The notes: generated by a model not told the origin, from the letters alone. Positions 37,232 through 47,392 are shown, numbered from the stretch's first letter. The stretch: 64,000 bases of DNA from Bacteroidetes bacterium ADurb.Bin145 (GCA_002070505.1 MWDJ01000006.1:62001-126000), one strand, 5' to 3'. Numbers and translations: made by a program.

Positions 37232-38014
37232 ATGAATAAAATAAGACCTAAGAAAAATCTCGGCCAGCATTTCCTCAGGGACAGGAATATAGCTCAAAGG
37301 ATTGCAGGGACACTTACAGGAGAAGGCTATAATTCTGTACTTGAGATCGGTCCCGGAACAGGTATTCTCACTGAATTCCTACTGAAGCGAAATTTTCCCG
37401 ATTTCAGGGTCATCGAAATTGATAACGAATCATTTTATTTTCTCAGGGAAAAATATCCGGATATAAGGGAAATAATCAGAGGTGATTTTCTGTCTATGGA
37501 TATCGATTCATACTTCCCGGATAAACTTGCCATTATCGGGAATTTTCCTTATAACATCTCGAGCCAGATCCTGTTTAAAATTCTGGACCACCGGAACAGG
37601 GTAGTTGAGGTATGTGGTATGCTGCAAAAGGAGGTTGCAGAAAGGATCTGTTCTTCCCCGGGATCAAAAACATATGGTATATTAAGTGTCCTGATCCAGG
37701 CATTCTACAGTGCTGAATATCTTTTTACTGTAGATCCTGACGTGTTTATACCTCCGCCAAAGGTAAGATCAGGAGTCATAAGGCTTAGGCGGAATGATGT
37801 CTCTTCACTTGATTGCAATGAAAGATTGTTTATAAGAGTTGTCAAAGCCGGGTTCAACCAGAGGCGTAAAACCCTCAGAAATTCCATCAGATCGATGTTC
37901 CGGCTGAAGAACGAAGATTATAGAGATCTCATTTTGAGGCCCGAACAGTTGTCTGTAAGTCAGTTTGTTGAGCTTACAAATTGGGTGGAGGATAACATGA
38001 TCCTATCCGAATGA
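37232..38014 (+). CDS. rsmA: 16S rRNA (adenine(1518)-N(6)/adenine(1519)-N(6))-dimethyltransferase
   Basis: RsmA (KsgA) dimethylates two adenines near the 3' end of 16S rRNA. The 260 residues begin KKNLGQHFLRDRN, then show the SAM-binding LEIGPGTGILTEFLL and the catalytic NFPYNISSQILFKIL (NxPY motif). The C-terminal FNQRRKTLRNSI is characteristic. Its last 12 bases overlap the 3' end of the convergent permease gene. Confidence 0.97.
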   Translation: MNKIRPKKNLGQHFLRDRNIAQRIAGTLTGEGYNSVLEIGPGTGILTEFLLKRNFPDFRVIEIDNESFYFLREKYPDIREIIRGDFLSMDIDSYFPDKLAIIGNFPYNISSQILFKILDHRNRVVEVCGMLQKEVAERICSSPGSKTYGILSVLIQAFYSAEYLFTVDPDVFIPPPKVRSGVIRLRRNDVSSLDCNERLFIRVVKAGFNQRRKTLRNSIRSMFRLKNEDYRDLILRPEQLSVSQFVELTNWVEDNMILSE

Positions 38015-39253
38015 ATACCCGATAGCGTCGACGGGATTCATTTTTGCAGCAGAATATGCAGGTGCATAACCGGCAACGACACCAATGATCCCAGAGACAA
38101 AGATGGCCAGCAGGATATTCGAAAGAGTCAGGTGCATATTAAGGTCGTACAGGTAATTTATAAAGAGAGTTGCTATGAAAATAAGAAATAATCCAAGGAT
38201 CCCGCCCAGTACCGAGAGGATGACAGATTCAACAAGGAACTGCTGAAGGATAAAGAACCTTTTTGCTCCGAGGGCTTTCTGTATTCCGATAATATTTGTC
38301 CTTTCCCTCACAGACACGAACATAATATTCGCTATTCCGAATCCTCCTACAAGGATGGCAAATCCCCCGATCAGCCATCCGCCAAGCGTGATCCCTTTAA
38401 AAACAGCATCAAATCCCTGGGACAACATCGTTGCATTATTTACTGAGAAGTTAGTTTTTTCAGTAGGTTTCAATCTCCTGGAAGCCCTGAGTACCATAGT
38501 CACCTCATCCGAAAGCTCCTGTACGGGCACATCCGGTTTCGCCCTTATTATCATCTGGTTATCGGAAAACCGATTCCGCAGGTTAATGAATCCTGATCCA
38601 AATTTTATCGGGACAATTGTAATCTGATCCACGTTACTGAGAGAAATTGCACCCTGTCCCTCTTTTTTCAATACTCCTATTACCCGGGCTTTCCGTCCGG
38701 CAATTTTTATTTCCTTGTCAAGAGGATCAACATCTCCGAACAGATCTTCAGCAACTTCTGCTCCCATTACTGCAACATTACTCCCACTTGAATATTCATT
38801 AGGGGTGAAATATCTTCCCTTGTCTATTTCAAATGAAACAACTTTCTCCAGATCATCTGTAACCCCGGCCACAATAGCATCACTAGCTACATTGTTCCTG
38901 AATTTAATTCTCTCATTTTCACCAATTATAAATGAAACAGCTTCGGCTTTTACAGATTTATTTTTTACAGCCTGATAATCATTCATTGAAACTGGTGGCC
39001 ACCTCAGGATGTCCCAGTATTCAATATTACCATCGAAGGTCCAGGGAAATTTCTGAACGTAAATCACATTGCTTCCCATAGAGTCAATACTGTCGCGTAT
39101 TGATTTTTCAAGCCAGTCGAGAACAGTAAAGACAGATATTATGCAGAAAATCCCGATTGTTATGCCAAATAGTGATAGAAAGGTTCTCAGTTTATTGACT
39201 TTCACTGAGTTAATTGCAAATAAAAATCCTTCTTTGAAAAGTCTTAAAAACAT
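38003..39253 (-). CDS. MacB-like ABC transporter permease (FtsX domain)
   Basis: A 416-residue membrane protein with the MacB/FtsX layout: an N-terminal membrane helix (RTFLSLFGITIGIFCIISVF), a periplasmic MacB-PCD domain (about 45-270), then three C-terminal membrane helices of the FtsX domain (about 285-410). It includes VRERTNIIGIQKALGAKR, which is typical of MacB/LolC-type transporters. These act by mechanotransmission on outer-membrane partners, exporting peptides, siderophores or lipoproteins. No ATPase is adjacent. It overlaps rsmA tail to tail by 12 bases. Confidence 0.9.
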   Translation of the reverse strand: MFLRLFKEGFLFAINSVKVNKLRTFLSLFGITIGIFCIISVFTVLDWLEKSIRDSIDSMGSNVIYVQKFPWTFDGNIEYWDILRWPPVSMNDYQAVKNKSVKAEAVSFIIGENERIKFRNNVASDAIVAGVTDDLEKVVSFEIDKGRYFTPNEYSSGSNVAVMGAEVAEDLFGDVDPLDKEIKIAGRKARVIGVLKKEGQGAISLSNVDQITIVPIKFGSGFINLRNRFSDNQMIIRAKPDVPVQELSDEVTMVLRASRRLKPTEKTNFSVNNATMLSQGFDAVFKGITLGGWLIGGFAILVGGFGIANIMFVSVRERTNIIGIQKALGAKRFFILQQFLVESVILSVLGGILGLFLIFIATLFINYLYDLNMHLTLSNILLAIFVSGIIGVVAGYAPAYSAAKMNPVDAIGYSFG

Positions 39254-39432
39254 TCGTTCCGTTAATTATTCTGATTGGAAATCAAAGATAAGAAAAATCA
39301 TAAGACTCATAATTTAAAACTTTACAAACTGAATACCGCTACAATGATATTTTTATTTATTGGGGTTAATAAAAAAATATCTATTTTTATTCGCCCGGAG
39401 AAACTTTGTCTGGCAACCTTAATAATCAGGTA

Positions 39433-40956
39433 ATGAGTGAGAAAAAAATCAACAGTGCTTTAATTTCTGTATTCTATAAAGAAGGGCTCGACCAGGTCGT
39501 TAAAGTACTTCATGATCTTGGTGTAAAGATCTATTCAACCGGTGGGACATATAATTTCATTATGGAGCTGGGCATCCCGGCCGAAAAAGTGGAGGATCTT
39601 ACCACTTATCCTTCGATCCTCGGCGGCAGGGTTAAAACACTTCATCCTCTGGTTTTCGGAGGCATACTCGCAAGGAGAGGCAACAAGAATGATATGGAAC
39701 AGGTCTCAAGATACAAGATACCCCCTATAGACCTGGTGATAGTTGATCTTTATCCTTTCGAAGAAACAGTCAGAAACATAGACGATGAACAGGAGATCAT
39801 TGAGAAGATCGATATCGGAGGTATCTCACTTATCAGGGCCGCTGCAAAAAACTATGATGATGTTGTTATAATATCTAAAAGGGAACAATATCCCGGTTTG
39901 CTTAATCTTCTCAATGAGAAAAAAGGCTATAGCAATATCTCTGAAAGGCGCCATTATGCGGCGGAAGCATTCCTGGTTTCTTCGGGCTACGACACAGCCA
40001 TTTTCAAATATTTCAACCGCAGGGAAGGAATAACTGCTTTCAGGGAAAGCATTGATATTAATTACCCGTTAAGATACGGAGAGAATCCCCATCAGAAAGG
40101 TGTTTTTTTCGGTGATCCGGAACAGCTTTTTGATAAGCTCCATGGAAAGGAGATATCTTATAATAACCTTCTGGATATTGAATCGGGATTGAATCTGATA
40201 GATGATTTCGATAATACTACTGTTGTAATAATAAAGCATAATAATGCATGTGGTGTTGCTACCCGGGAAAACCTGCCGGATGCATGGCAGGCGGCTCTTG
40301 CATGTGATCCGGTTTCGGCTTATGGAGGGATAATTGTAACAAATGTTACAATTGATGAAGTTACGGCTGACCTTATCGATAAACTCTTTTTCGAAATTAT
40401 TATCACTCCCGGTTATTCTGAAAAGGCACTTGAAATCCTCAGGCATAAAAAGAACAGGATAATATTAAAAAGGAAGCTGCGGGTTGCAGGAGAATATAAC
40501 TTCAGGTCGTTGCTTAATGGTGTTCTCTGGCAGGAGAGGGACCGGGCCACTGAGACTTCGAAGGATATGAATCCCGTTACAGAGAGATTACCCGGTCCTG
40601 AGGAAATCGATGATCTTGTGTTCGCCAATAAAATAGTTAAACATAGTAAATCGAATGCCATTGTGCTGGCAAAGGATCTTCAGCTTTGCGCGAGCGGTAT
40701 AGGTCAGACCTCAAGGGTTGACTCTCTGAAGCAGGCGATCGATAAAGCAAGGCTTTTTGGTTTCAACCTCGAAGGGGCAGTGATGGCATCAGACGCATAT
40801 TTCCCTTTTGCCGACAGCGTTGAGATAGCACATAAGGCGGGAATCAAGGCTATAATCCAGCCCGGAGGCTCTGTACGGGATCAGGATTCGATAGATTACT
40901 GCTCGGCAAATGGTATCGCAATGGTATTTACAGGAATAAGACATTTTAAACACTAA
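39433..40956 (+). CDS. purH: Bifunctional AICAR transformylase/IMP cyclohydrolase
   Basis: PurH performs the last two steps of IMP synthesis. I start at ATG 39433 (507 residues, MSEKKINSALISVF), the usual family N-terminus; the in-frame TTG at 39406 is rejected. The MGS-like IMP cyclohydrolase domain shows STGGTYNFI, TLHPLVFGGILARR and IDIGGISLIRAAAKN. The transformylase domain shows LRYGENPHQKG, the catalytic lysine-histidine in VIIKHNNACGVA, and a conserved C-terminus. mreB follows 22 bases later on the same strand. Confidence 0.97.
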   Translation: MSEKKINSALISVFYKEGLDQVVKVLHDLGVKIYSTGGTYNFIMELGIPAEKVEDLTTYPSILGGRVKTLHPLVFGGILARRGNKNDMEQVSRYKIPPIDLVIVDLYPFEETVRNIDDEQEIIEKIDIGGISLIRAAAKNYDDVVIISKREQYPGLLNLLNEKKGYSNISERRHYAAEAFLVSSGYDTAIFKYFNRREGITAFRESIDINYPLRYGENPHQKGVFFGDPEQLFDKLHGKEISYNNLLDIESGLNLIDDFDNTTVVIIKHNNACGVATRENLPDAWQAALACDPVSAYGGIIVTNVTIDEVTADLIDKLFFEIIITPGYSEKALEILRHKKNRIILKRKLRVAGEYNFRSLLNGVLWQERDRATETSKDMNPVTERLPGPEEIDDLVFANKIVKHSKSNAIVLAKDLQLCASGIGQTSRVDSLKQAIDKARLFGFNLEGAVMASDAYFPFADSVEIAHKAGIKAIIQPGGSVRDQDSIDYCSANGIAMVFTGIRHFKH

Positions 40957-40978
40957 TAATAAATTAATTTCTCATTAG

Positions 40979-42001
40979 ATGGGACTATTTTCATTTTTAA
41001 CACAGGAGATCGCAATAGACCTGGGAACCGCCAATACAGTTGTAATACATAATGACAAGATCGTTGTTGATGAACCATCAATAGTTGCAATAGATAAAAA
41101 TACAGGGAAGCTCATAGCTATTGGAGAAACTGCACGGCAGATGCATGGCAAAACGCATGAGAACATAAAAACCATAAGGCCTTTGCGTGATGGTGTAATA
41201 GCTGATTTCAACGCAGCCGAACTGATGATACGGGGTATGGTAAAAATGATAAACAAGGGGCCAAAACTTTTTTCTCCCTCATTGAAAATGGTTGTAGGGA
41301 TCCCTTCCGGCAGTACAGAGGTTGAGATCAGGGCAGTGAGAGACTCGTCTGAACATGCCGGAGGGCGCGATATCTACATGATCTATGAACCAATGGCTGC
41401 AGCCATCGGGATAGGGCTTGATGTGGAAGCTCCGGAAGGATCAATGGTAATTGACATCGGAGGCGGTACGACTGAGATAGCAGTAATAGCGCTGGGGGGA
41501 ATAGTGTGCAACAAATCGATCAGAATAGCCGGTGATGGTTTTACCGCTGATATTCAGGCTTATATGAGGCACCAGCATAATATTAAAATAGGGGAGAAGA
41601 CAGCAGAAGATATTAAAATAGCTGTAGGTGCCGCTCTTCCTGACATCGATAATCCTCCGCCCGATTATATCGTCAGGGGTCCGAACATAATGACCGCCCT
41701 GCCTATTGAAATACCTGTATCGTACCAGGAAATTGCCTACTGTCTTGATAAGTCACTCTCAAAAGTTGAAGCAGCACTTCTGAATGTTCTCGAGCAGACT
41801 CCTCCTGAGTTATATGCCGACATAGTAAACAAGGGAATTTATATGGCAGGAGGAGGATCACTTCTCAGGGGATTGGATAAAAGACTGGCAGACAAGATAA
41901 ACATCAATTTCATTCTTGTGGAAGATCCGCTTCATGCCGTTGCCAGGGGAACAGCCGTTGCACTTAAAAATGTTGAAAAATTTCCTTTCCTCATGAGATA
42001 A
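40979..42001 (+). CDS. mreB: Rod shape-determining protein MreB
   Basis: MreB is the actin-like filament that guides lateral cell-wall synthesis. The 340 residues carry the actin-fold phosphate loops IAIDLGTANTVV and MVIDIGGGTTEIAVIALGG, and the adenosine segment AGGGSLLRGL. It opens the mreB-mreC-mreD-mrdA-rodA operon and lies 22 bases after purH, so a purine gene may share its transcript. The C-terminal membrane-interaction region is of normal length. Confidence 0.98.
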   Translation: MGLFSFLTQEIAIDLGTANTVVIHNDKIVVDEPSIVAIDKNTGKLIAIGETARQMHGKTHENIKTIRPLRDGVIADFNAAELMIRGMVKMINKGPKLFSPSLKMVVGIPSGSTEVEIRAVRDSSEHAGGRDIYMIYEPMAAAIGIGLDVEAPEGSMVIDIGGGTTEIAVIALGGIVCNKSIRIAGDGFTADIQAYMRHQHNIKIGEKTAEDIKIAVGAALPDIDNPPPDYIVRGPNIMTALPIEIPVSYQEIAYCLDKSLSKVEAALLNVLEQTPPELYADIVNKGIYMAGGGSLLRGLDKRLADKININFILVEDPLHAVARGTAVALKNVEKFPFLMR

Positions 42002-42014
42002 CCCGTTATCGTGA

Positions 42015-42836
42015 ATGAGAAATCTGTTAAATTTTCTCGCGAGGTTTAATAACCTGATTATTTTTCTTATACTCGAGGGCATAACACTTTATCTGTTAAG
42101 TACAGGTAACTCCTACCATAATACCCGTGTAGTAAAAACTACAAGGGGACTTGCTTACCGCCTTGAACAGATGGTGAACAATTCCAGGAATTATCTCCGC
42201 CTGAGAGAAATAAATCAGGTCCTGGCAATTAAAAATGCAAATTTGCTGAACAGCCTGGAAAATGTAATGAAGAACAGGGACTCGCTTTTTTTTTCAGTGC
42301 GCGACACAATCCATTTACAGCAATATGTGCATACATCTGCCCAGATCGTTAATAATACAATAAACAGGCAAAAGAACTTCTTCACTCTTAATAAAGGGAA
42401 AAATCAGGGACTGGGAGTTGACATGGCTGTTGTGGCAGATGACGGAGCAGCAGGAATAATAGTAGGATGTTCCCAGAATTTTTCGGTTGCAATGTCCCTT
42501 TTGAATATTGATTTCAGGCTTAGCGCACGAATTAAGTCAAACGGTTATTTTGGTTCACTTACCTGGGATGGGAACGATTATCGCTACGCTGTTTTAAGCG
42601 AGATACCGCAGCATGTTACCTTCGGCGTAGGAGATACAATTGAAACAACAGGGTATTCTGCTGTTTTTCCTGAAGGAGTTATGATAGGGACAATAAATGA
42701 TTTTGAAAGATCAGGGGGTGATTTCTACAGAATTAGGGTACTTCTGAAAACCGATTTTAAAAGACTTCATTATCTAGATGTAATCGGGAACCTGAAAAGA
42801 AATGAGAGACTAGAACTTGAAGAACAATTTCGATGA
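42015..42836 (+). CDS. mreC: Rod shape-determining protein MreC
   Basis: MreC is a periplasmic scaffold that activates PBP2. The 273 residues have one N-terminal membrane helix (LIIFLILEGITLYLL), a helical coiled-coil segment (about 50-110), and the beta-rich MreC core with NKGKNQGLGVDMAVVADDGAAGI and VTFGVGDTIETTGYSAVFPEG. Its stop overlaps the mreD start by four bases (ATGA). Confidence 0.95.
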   Translation: MRNLLNFLARFNNLIIFLILEGITLYLLSTGNSYHNTRVVKTTRGLAYRLEQMVNNSRNYLRLREINQVLAIKNANLLNSLENVMKNRDSLFFSVRDTIHLQQYVHTSAQIVNNTINRQKNFFTLNKGKNQGLGVDMAVVADDGAAGIIVGCSQNFSVAMSLLNIDFRLSARIKSNGYFGSLTWDGNDYRYAVLSEIPQHVTFGVGDTIETTGYSAVFPEGVMIGTINDFERSGGDFYRIRVLLKTDFKRLHYLDVIGNLKRNERLELEEQFR

Positions 42837-43339
42837 TCAACAATATTATAAGATATAGTGTAATATTAACAATTCTTATCCTGCTTCAGGTGTTGTTGTT
42901 CAATAATATACAGTTCAGCGGGTATGTCAATCCATACGTTTATGTAATGTTTATCCTGATCCTTCCGGTTGAAATACCATCATGGCTTCTGCTTCTGTTA
43001 TCCTTTATGACCGGAATAGTTATCGACCTCTTTTCGGGTACTCCGGGGATGCATTCTTCCGCAACAGTGCTGGCAGGTTTTGTACGTCCCTTTGCCCTAA
43101 GAATAAACTCACCAAGGGACGGTTATGAAGCAGGCTCCTTTCCTTCAATGTTCATCTATGGATTCAGGTGGTTCCTTGTTTATTCCATTACAATTGTATT
43201 GATACACCATCTGGCTCTTTTCTATTTAGAGGTATTCAGTTTTAAAGAATTTTTCCACACATTTCTGAGGGTATTATTAAGTTCACTTTTTACGCTTACC
43301 TTTATCCTGCTTCTGGAATTTATCAGAAAAGGAAGATGA
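42833..43339 (+). CDS. mreD: Rod shape-determining protein MreD
   Basis: A 168-residue inner-membrane protein with about five hydrophobic segments, whose place between mreC and the PBP2 gene identifies it as MreD. MreD sequences are poorly conserved; PYVYVMFILILPVEIP and the GIVIDLFSG segment fit the Bacteroidota form. It is translationally coupled to mreC through ATGA. Confidence 0.9.
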   Translation: MINNIIRYSVILTILILLQVLLFNNIQFSGYVNPYVYVMFILILPVEIPSWLLLLLSFMTGIVIDLFSGTPGMHSSATVLAGFVRPFALRINSPRDGYEAGSFPSMFIYGFRWFLVYSITIVLIHHLALFYLEVFSFKEFFHTFLRVLLSSLFTLTFILLLEFIRKGR

Positions 43340-43349
43340 ACGGAAGAGT

Positions 43350-45194
43350 ATGAAGGACAGATTCGCTAACCGGAGATATATAATTTCCATACTAATAATA
43401 GTCGCCGCCACGGCGCTTCTGATAAGACTATTCATTATTCAGGTAGTAAAAGATACTTACCGGCTGTCGGCTGACAATAATGTATTAAGATATATTACTC
43501 AATATCCGGCACGCGGTCTGATCTACGATCGCAACAGGAAACTCATTGTTTTTAACCAGGCAGCATATGACCTGATGGTTATACCGAACCAGACCGGGGA
43601 AATTGATACTGCGAAATTTTGCCTCGATTTGGGAATTACCAAAGATATCTTCAGGGAAAGAATCATGGCAGCCAGGAATTATTCCAGACGCATTCCTTCT
43701 GTTTTTCTGAAACAGATATCGGCAGAAACTTATGCAAAGTTCCAGGAGAAGATGTTCCTGTATCCGGGATTCTATGTGCAACCACGAACACTCAGGAAGT
43801 ACTCCCGCCCGGTGGCGGCTCATCTTCTGGGATATGTAAGCGAGGTTGATGAGGCTCTGATCAAAAAGGACAAATATTATAAACTGGGAGATTATATTGG
43901 TAAACTGGGTATAGAACAGGCATATGAAAAAGATCTGAGAGGGATACGTGGCGTCAGGATCTTTATGGTGGATGTTTATGGGAGGATAAAAGGTTCTTAT
44001 GCTGATGGAAGAATGGATACGATGGCTGTTCATGGTACAGATATCACTTCCACAATAGATCTCGATCTGCAGGAATACGGTGAGAATCTTATGAAGAATA
44101 AAACCGGCAGTATCGTTGCCATTGAACCGGCAACCGGAGAAATCCTTGCACTCGTCTCATCACCAGCCTATGACCCCGAATTGCTTGTCGGAAGGGTCAG
44201 ATCTGAAAATTATGCTAAACTGTCGGCAGATACAGCTCATAAGCCGCTGTTTAACAGGGCATTCATGGCTTCATACCCTCCCGGCTCTACCTTTAAACCT
44301 ATTAATGGTCTTATTGCGCTCCAGGAAAAAGTAATTACTCCGGGTACCGAATTTGGATGTGACCATGGATATCTTTTTGTTGCCTGTCATTCACATTCCT
44401 CGCCTCTCGATCTGCAGGGGGCAATCATGAATTCCTGCAATTCCTATTTCTGTCAGACCTACAGGAGAGTACTGGAGAATAAGAAATACAGCTCCATTTC
44501 CGAAGCTTATGAGAATTGGAGAAGTTATCTTAATGAATTTGGTTTTGGCAGGACATCTGGCAGTGAATTTGTGAATGAACTTCCGGGTTTTATACCTGCA
44601 TCATCATACTTTGACCGTTACCACGGAAAGAATAGATGGAAAGCCCTTACAGTTATTTCTATGGCGATAGGGCAGGGCGAGATCGGCACTACACCGCTGC
44701 AAATGGCAAATATGACAGCGGCCATAGCCAACAGAGGTTACTATTACATTCCGCATATTGTAAAGTCCTTAGGTAATGGGGGCAGTATCGATACAACTTA
44801 TACCATAAGGCATAAGATCAATATCGATCCTGATAATTTTGAAGCAGTTATAAAAGGAATGGAGGCTGCTGTAAACGGTGGAGCCGGGGCAACAGCACGT
44901 ATCGCAGCTATTGACAGTATAATAGTATGCGGAAAGACAGGAACAGCAGAGAATCCTCATGGAGAGGATCATTCAGTTTTCATTGCATTTGCTCCGAAAG
45001 ACGATCCAAAAATAGCAATAGCAGTATATGTCGAGAATGCAGGATTTGGTGCTACTTATGCTGCTCCTGTAGCAAGTCTTATGATAGAAAAATATCTTAC
45101 CGGGAAGATCTCCCGGATAAGCTCATGGAAAGAGCAACGTATGATGAACCTTAACCTTATTGATTCAATTCCTGATAATGAAACGCAGCGTTAA
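43350..45194 (+). CDS. mrdA: Penicillin-binding protein 2 (elongation transpeptidase)
   Basis: PBP2 cross-links peptidoglycan during elongation, working with RodA. The 614 residues include a membrane anchor (about 10-30), the pedestal domain, and a transpeptidase domain with all active-site motifs: Ser313-x-x-Lys316 in YPPGSTFKP, Ser362-x-Asn364 in NSCNSYF, and Lys529-Thr-Gly in CGKTGTAEN. The rodA start lies inside its last codons. Confidence 0.97.
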   Translation: MKDRFANRRYIISILIIVAATALLIRLFIIQVVKDTYRLSADNNVLRYITQYPARGLIYDRNRKLIVFNQAAYDLMVIPNQTGEIDTAKFCLDLGITKDIFRERIMAARNYSRRIPSVFLKQISAETYAKFQEKMFLYPGFYVQPRTLRKYSRPVAAHLLGYVSEVDEALIKKDKYYKLGDYIGKLGIEQAYEKDLRGIRGVRIFMVDVYGRIKGSYADGRMDTMAVHGTDITSTIDLDLQEYGENLMKNKTGSIVAIEPATGEILALVSSPAYDPELLVGRVRSENYAKLSADTAHKPLFNRAFMASYPPGSTFKPINGLIALQEKVITPGTEFGCDHGYLFVACHSHSSPLDLQGAIMNSCNSYFCQTYRRVLENKKYSSISEAYENWRSYLNEFGFGRTSGSEFVNELPGFIPASSYFDRYHGKNRWKALTVISMAIGQGEIGTTPLQMANMTAAIANRGYYYIPHIVKSLGNGGSIDTTYTIRHKINIDPDNFEAVIKGMEAAVNGGAGATARIAAIDSIIVCGKTGTAENPHGEDHSVFIAFAPKDDPKIAIAVYVENAGFGATYAAPVASLMIEKYLTGKISRISSWKEQRMMNLNLIDSIPDNETQR

Positions 45195-46602
45195 TATATG
45201 GAACCATCTTGACAAGGTCACTGTCCTGTTATTCCTGGTAATGATAATAATGGGGTGGTTCAATATTTACGCGGCAGTATATAATGAAGAGCATAAAGAG
45301 ATACTTGATCTGTCTCAACGGTATGGAAAACAATTCATATGGATAATTGCAACGATAATCTTGTCAATCTTTATCCTTATTATCGACAGCCGTTTTTATC
45401 TGTTTTTTGCATGGGTTATTTATGCAATAGTTATTCTAATGCTTATACTTGTCCTCGTACTTGGTACCGAGATCAATGGGGCAAGATCGTGGTTTGAATT
45501 CGGTCCGCTTGGTCTTCAGCCTTCAGAATTCGCTAAATTCGCCACAGCATTAGCGCTGGCAGCCTTCCTGAGCCGCAGGAATATTGATCTGACACATTTC
45601 TCGGACTTTCTCCAGGCTTCAGGTATAATACTGCTCCCGGCCTTCCTTACAGCTTTACAACCCGATATGGGATCAACAATAGTGTTCCTGGCATTCTACC
45701 TTGTGTTATTCCGGGAAGGGATGAGCCCTTTTATTTTTGTCTCCGGATTACTTATAGTGATACTTTTCTTCCTCACCTTACTTATAAATAACTTGTATCT
45801 TCAGCTTGCACTGATACTTGGAGCATTTATCCTGGCCTATTTTGCTACCCGCAAATGGAAATTATGTCTTGCCGGATTTGGGATTATGGCATTAACAGGA
45901 GGAGTGATCTTCATTCTCGACAGGTTCCTGCTGAAATCACTTGGCAATGATCTTGTTATTATAATCACGGTAATCCTTTCAGGTTTAGTATTTGCATACT
46001 ATATCTACCTGAAGAAAGCAATGGGAATATTGATAATATATCTTTTCCTTCTCGGGGGTATCATCTACATTAATTCAGTTGATTATGGTTTCAACCATAT
46101 TCTGAAGCCTCATCAGAAAGAGAGAGTAGAAATAATGCTTGGATTTAAATCTGACCCGCATGGGACAGGATATAATGTCAACCAGTCGATAATATCTATC
46201 GGTTCAGGTGGATTTACCGGGAAAGGGTATCTGCAGGGTACACAGACTAAATTCAAATTTGTCCCTTCACAGAGCACAGATTTCATATTCTGTACAGTCG
46301 GGGAGGAATGGGGCTTTCTCGGATCGGCCTTTGTTATAATGATTTACCTCTTCTTCCTTATAAGGCTTGTAAGGCTTGCTGAGAGACAACGGGCTGTTTT
46401 CACAAGGATATACGGATACGGAGTCATATCAATATTATTTATGCATTTCTTTATAAATATCGGGATGGCAATCGGATTGATACCTGTGATCGGTATTCCT
46501 CTTCCATTTTTCAGTTATGGGGGAAGTTCCCTTTGGGGTTTTACTATACTGCTTTTTATTTTCCTCAGGCTTGATGCCAGCAGGACGGAATACCTTGTCT
46601 GA
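45178..46602 (+). CDS. rodA: Peptidoglycan glycosyltransferase RodA
   Basis: RodA is the SEDS-family polymerase of the elongasome. I start at ATG 45178 (474 residues, MKRSVNIWNHLDKVTV), overlapping mrdA by 17 bases; an in-frame TTG at 45160 is less likely. About ten membrane helices are visible. Family motifs include GARSWFEFGPLGLQPSEFAK, LQPDMGSTIVF with the catalytic-region Asp, and FFSYGGSSLW near the C-terminus. Extra helices between about 175 and 285 make it longer than the E. coli protein, as in other Bacteroidota. Its TGA abuts the convergent acpH-like stop. Confidence 0.96.
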   Translation: MKRSVNIWNHLDKVTVLLFLVMIIMGWFNIYAAVYNEEHKEILDLSQRYGKQFIWIIATIILSIFILIIDSRFYLFFAWVIYAIVILMLILVLVLGTEINGARSWFEFGPLGLQPSEFAKFATALALAAFLSRRNIDLTHFSDFLQASGIILLPAFLTALQPDMGSTIVFLAFYLVLFREGMSPFIFVSGLLIVILFFLTLLINNLYLQLALILGAFILAYFATRKWKLCLAGFGIMALTGGVIFILDRFLLKSLGNDLVIIITVILSGLVFAYYIYLKKAMGILIIYLFLLGGIIYINSVDYGFNHILKPHQKERVEIMLGFKSDPHGTGYNVNQSIISIGSGGFTGKGYLQGTQTKFKFVPSQSTDFIFCTVGEEWGFLGSAFVIMIYLFFLIRLVRLAERQRAVFTRIYGYGVISILFMHFFINIGMAIGLIPVIGIPLPFFSYGGSSLWGFTILLFIFLRLDASRTEYLV

Positions 46603-47214
46603 TCAGAACGGAATTGTTATCCTGTGAGAGATCTCTATACCGAAATCCTTTTCTACATAGTCGATAAGCTCAGGGAAGAATTCCATAAAGTCATCCTGAA
46701 GAGAAAAATAGTTCTTCTTCAGGATACGCATCGCAAAACCAGTCTGTTTCGGCAGAGTAGTGTGAGAGCTTAATGTTTTCAATACGTGTTTAATACCATT
46801 CAGTGTCTGGTAAGATTCGATCCAGTTGTTTATTATGAAGAAAGGCATCATATCCCTCACTTTATCAGGGAGAATATCATAATTGTTTACAAGCGCCCTG
46901 TAAAAATTATAAGTTACGCTTTCAAGCGGCCTGCGTGAGAAGAAATTCCATTCCTTTGTAAGGAAATGATCATAAATTATGTCTGTAACAACTCCGGCAT
47001 ATTTATAATATTTTTTTGAAAAGAAAATTTTACTTCGATGAACGACAGGGTGCCGGTCAGTGAAACCATCAATATGCCTGTGAAGAATGATGCCTTTTCT
47101 GACCAGATCGGGATAATTCAGATAATCACGCCCTTTTACGTAATCGCCAATATAATTTCCAATAATGACTTTATCGGAATCACCTGAAAGATATATATGG
47201 GCAAGGACATTCAT
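46603..47214 (-). CDS. Acyl-carrier-protein phosphodiesterase-like protein (AcpH/DUF479)
   Basis: A 203-residue HD-like phosphatase of the AcpH family, which removes the 4'-phosphopantetheine group from acyl carrier protein. Visible family features are MNVLAHIYLSG, IGNYIGDYVKG, LHRHIDGFTDRHPVV, and VVTDIIYDHFL with metal-binding His and Asp residues. Its stop codon directly touches the rodA stop: TGA and TCA form the palindrome TGATCA at 46600-46605. It is apparently transcribed alone. Confidence 0.88.
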   Translation of the reverse strand: MNVLAHIYLSGDSDKVIIGNYIGDYVKGRDYLNYPDLVRKGIILHRHIDGFTDRHPVVHRSKIFFSKKYYKYAGVVTDIIYDHFLTKEWNFFSRRPLESVTYNFYRALVNNYDILPDKVRDMMPFFIINNWIESYQTLNGIKHVLKTLSSHTTLPKQTGFAMRILKKNYFSLQDDFMEFFPELIDYVEKDFGIEISHRITIPF

Positions 47215-47301
47215 TCATTTTATTGTAGGACAGCAAATAAGGCAAAAAGTTTTTAAACCTTAAAATCTTGCTGCATTTGTTTTATACATATTGGAGCATT
47301 G

Positions 47302-47339
47302 CAATTAAATAATTGTATTACAGACAGTTAATGCATTAA
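47302..47339. promoter_or_regulatory. Two AT-rich palindromes upstream of the cPGS-like gene
   Basis: CAATTA-AA-TAATTG at 47302-47315 and the perfect 12-base palindrome TTAATGCATTAA at 47328-47339. They lie 54-91 bases upstream of a -7-like TACATTTG (47393-47400) and could be regulator sites. AT-rich sequence makes chance palindromes fairly likely. Confidence 0.35.
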
Positions 47340-47392
47340 TCTGATGTTTATAAAATCCTTTCTAAAAACTCGGATTTCAGCAATGCAAATTA

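Noticed and set aside
43485-44033. 182-codon minus-strand frame
   Set aside because: Antisense to the PBP2 gene with intact active-site motifs; no support for coding.
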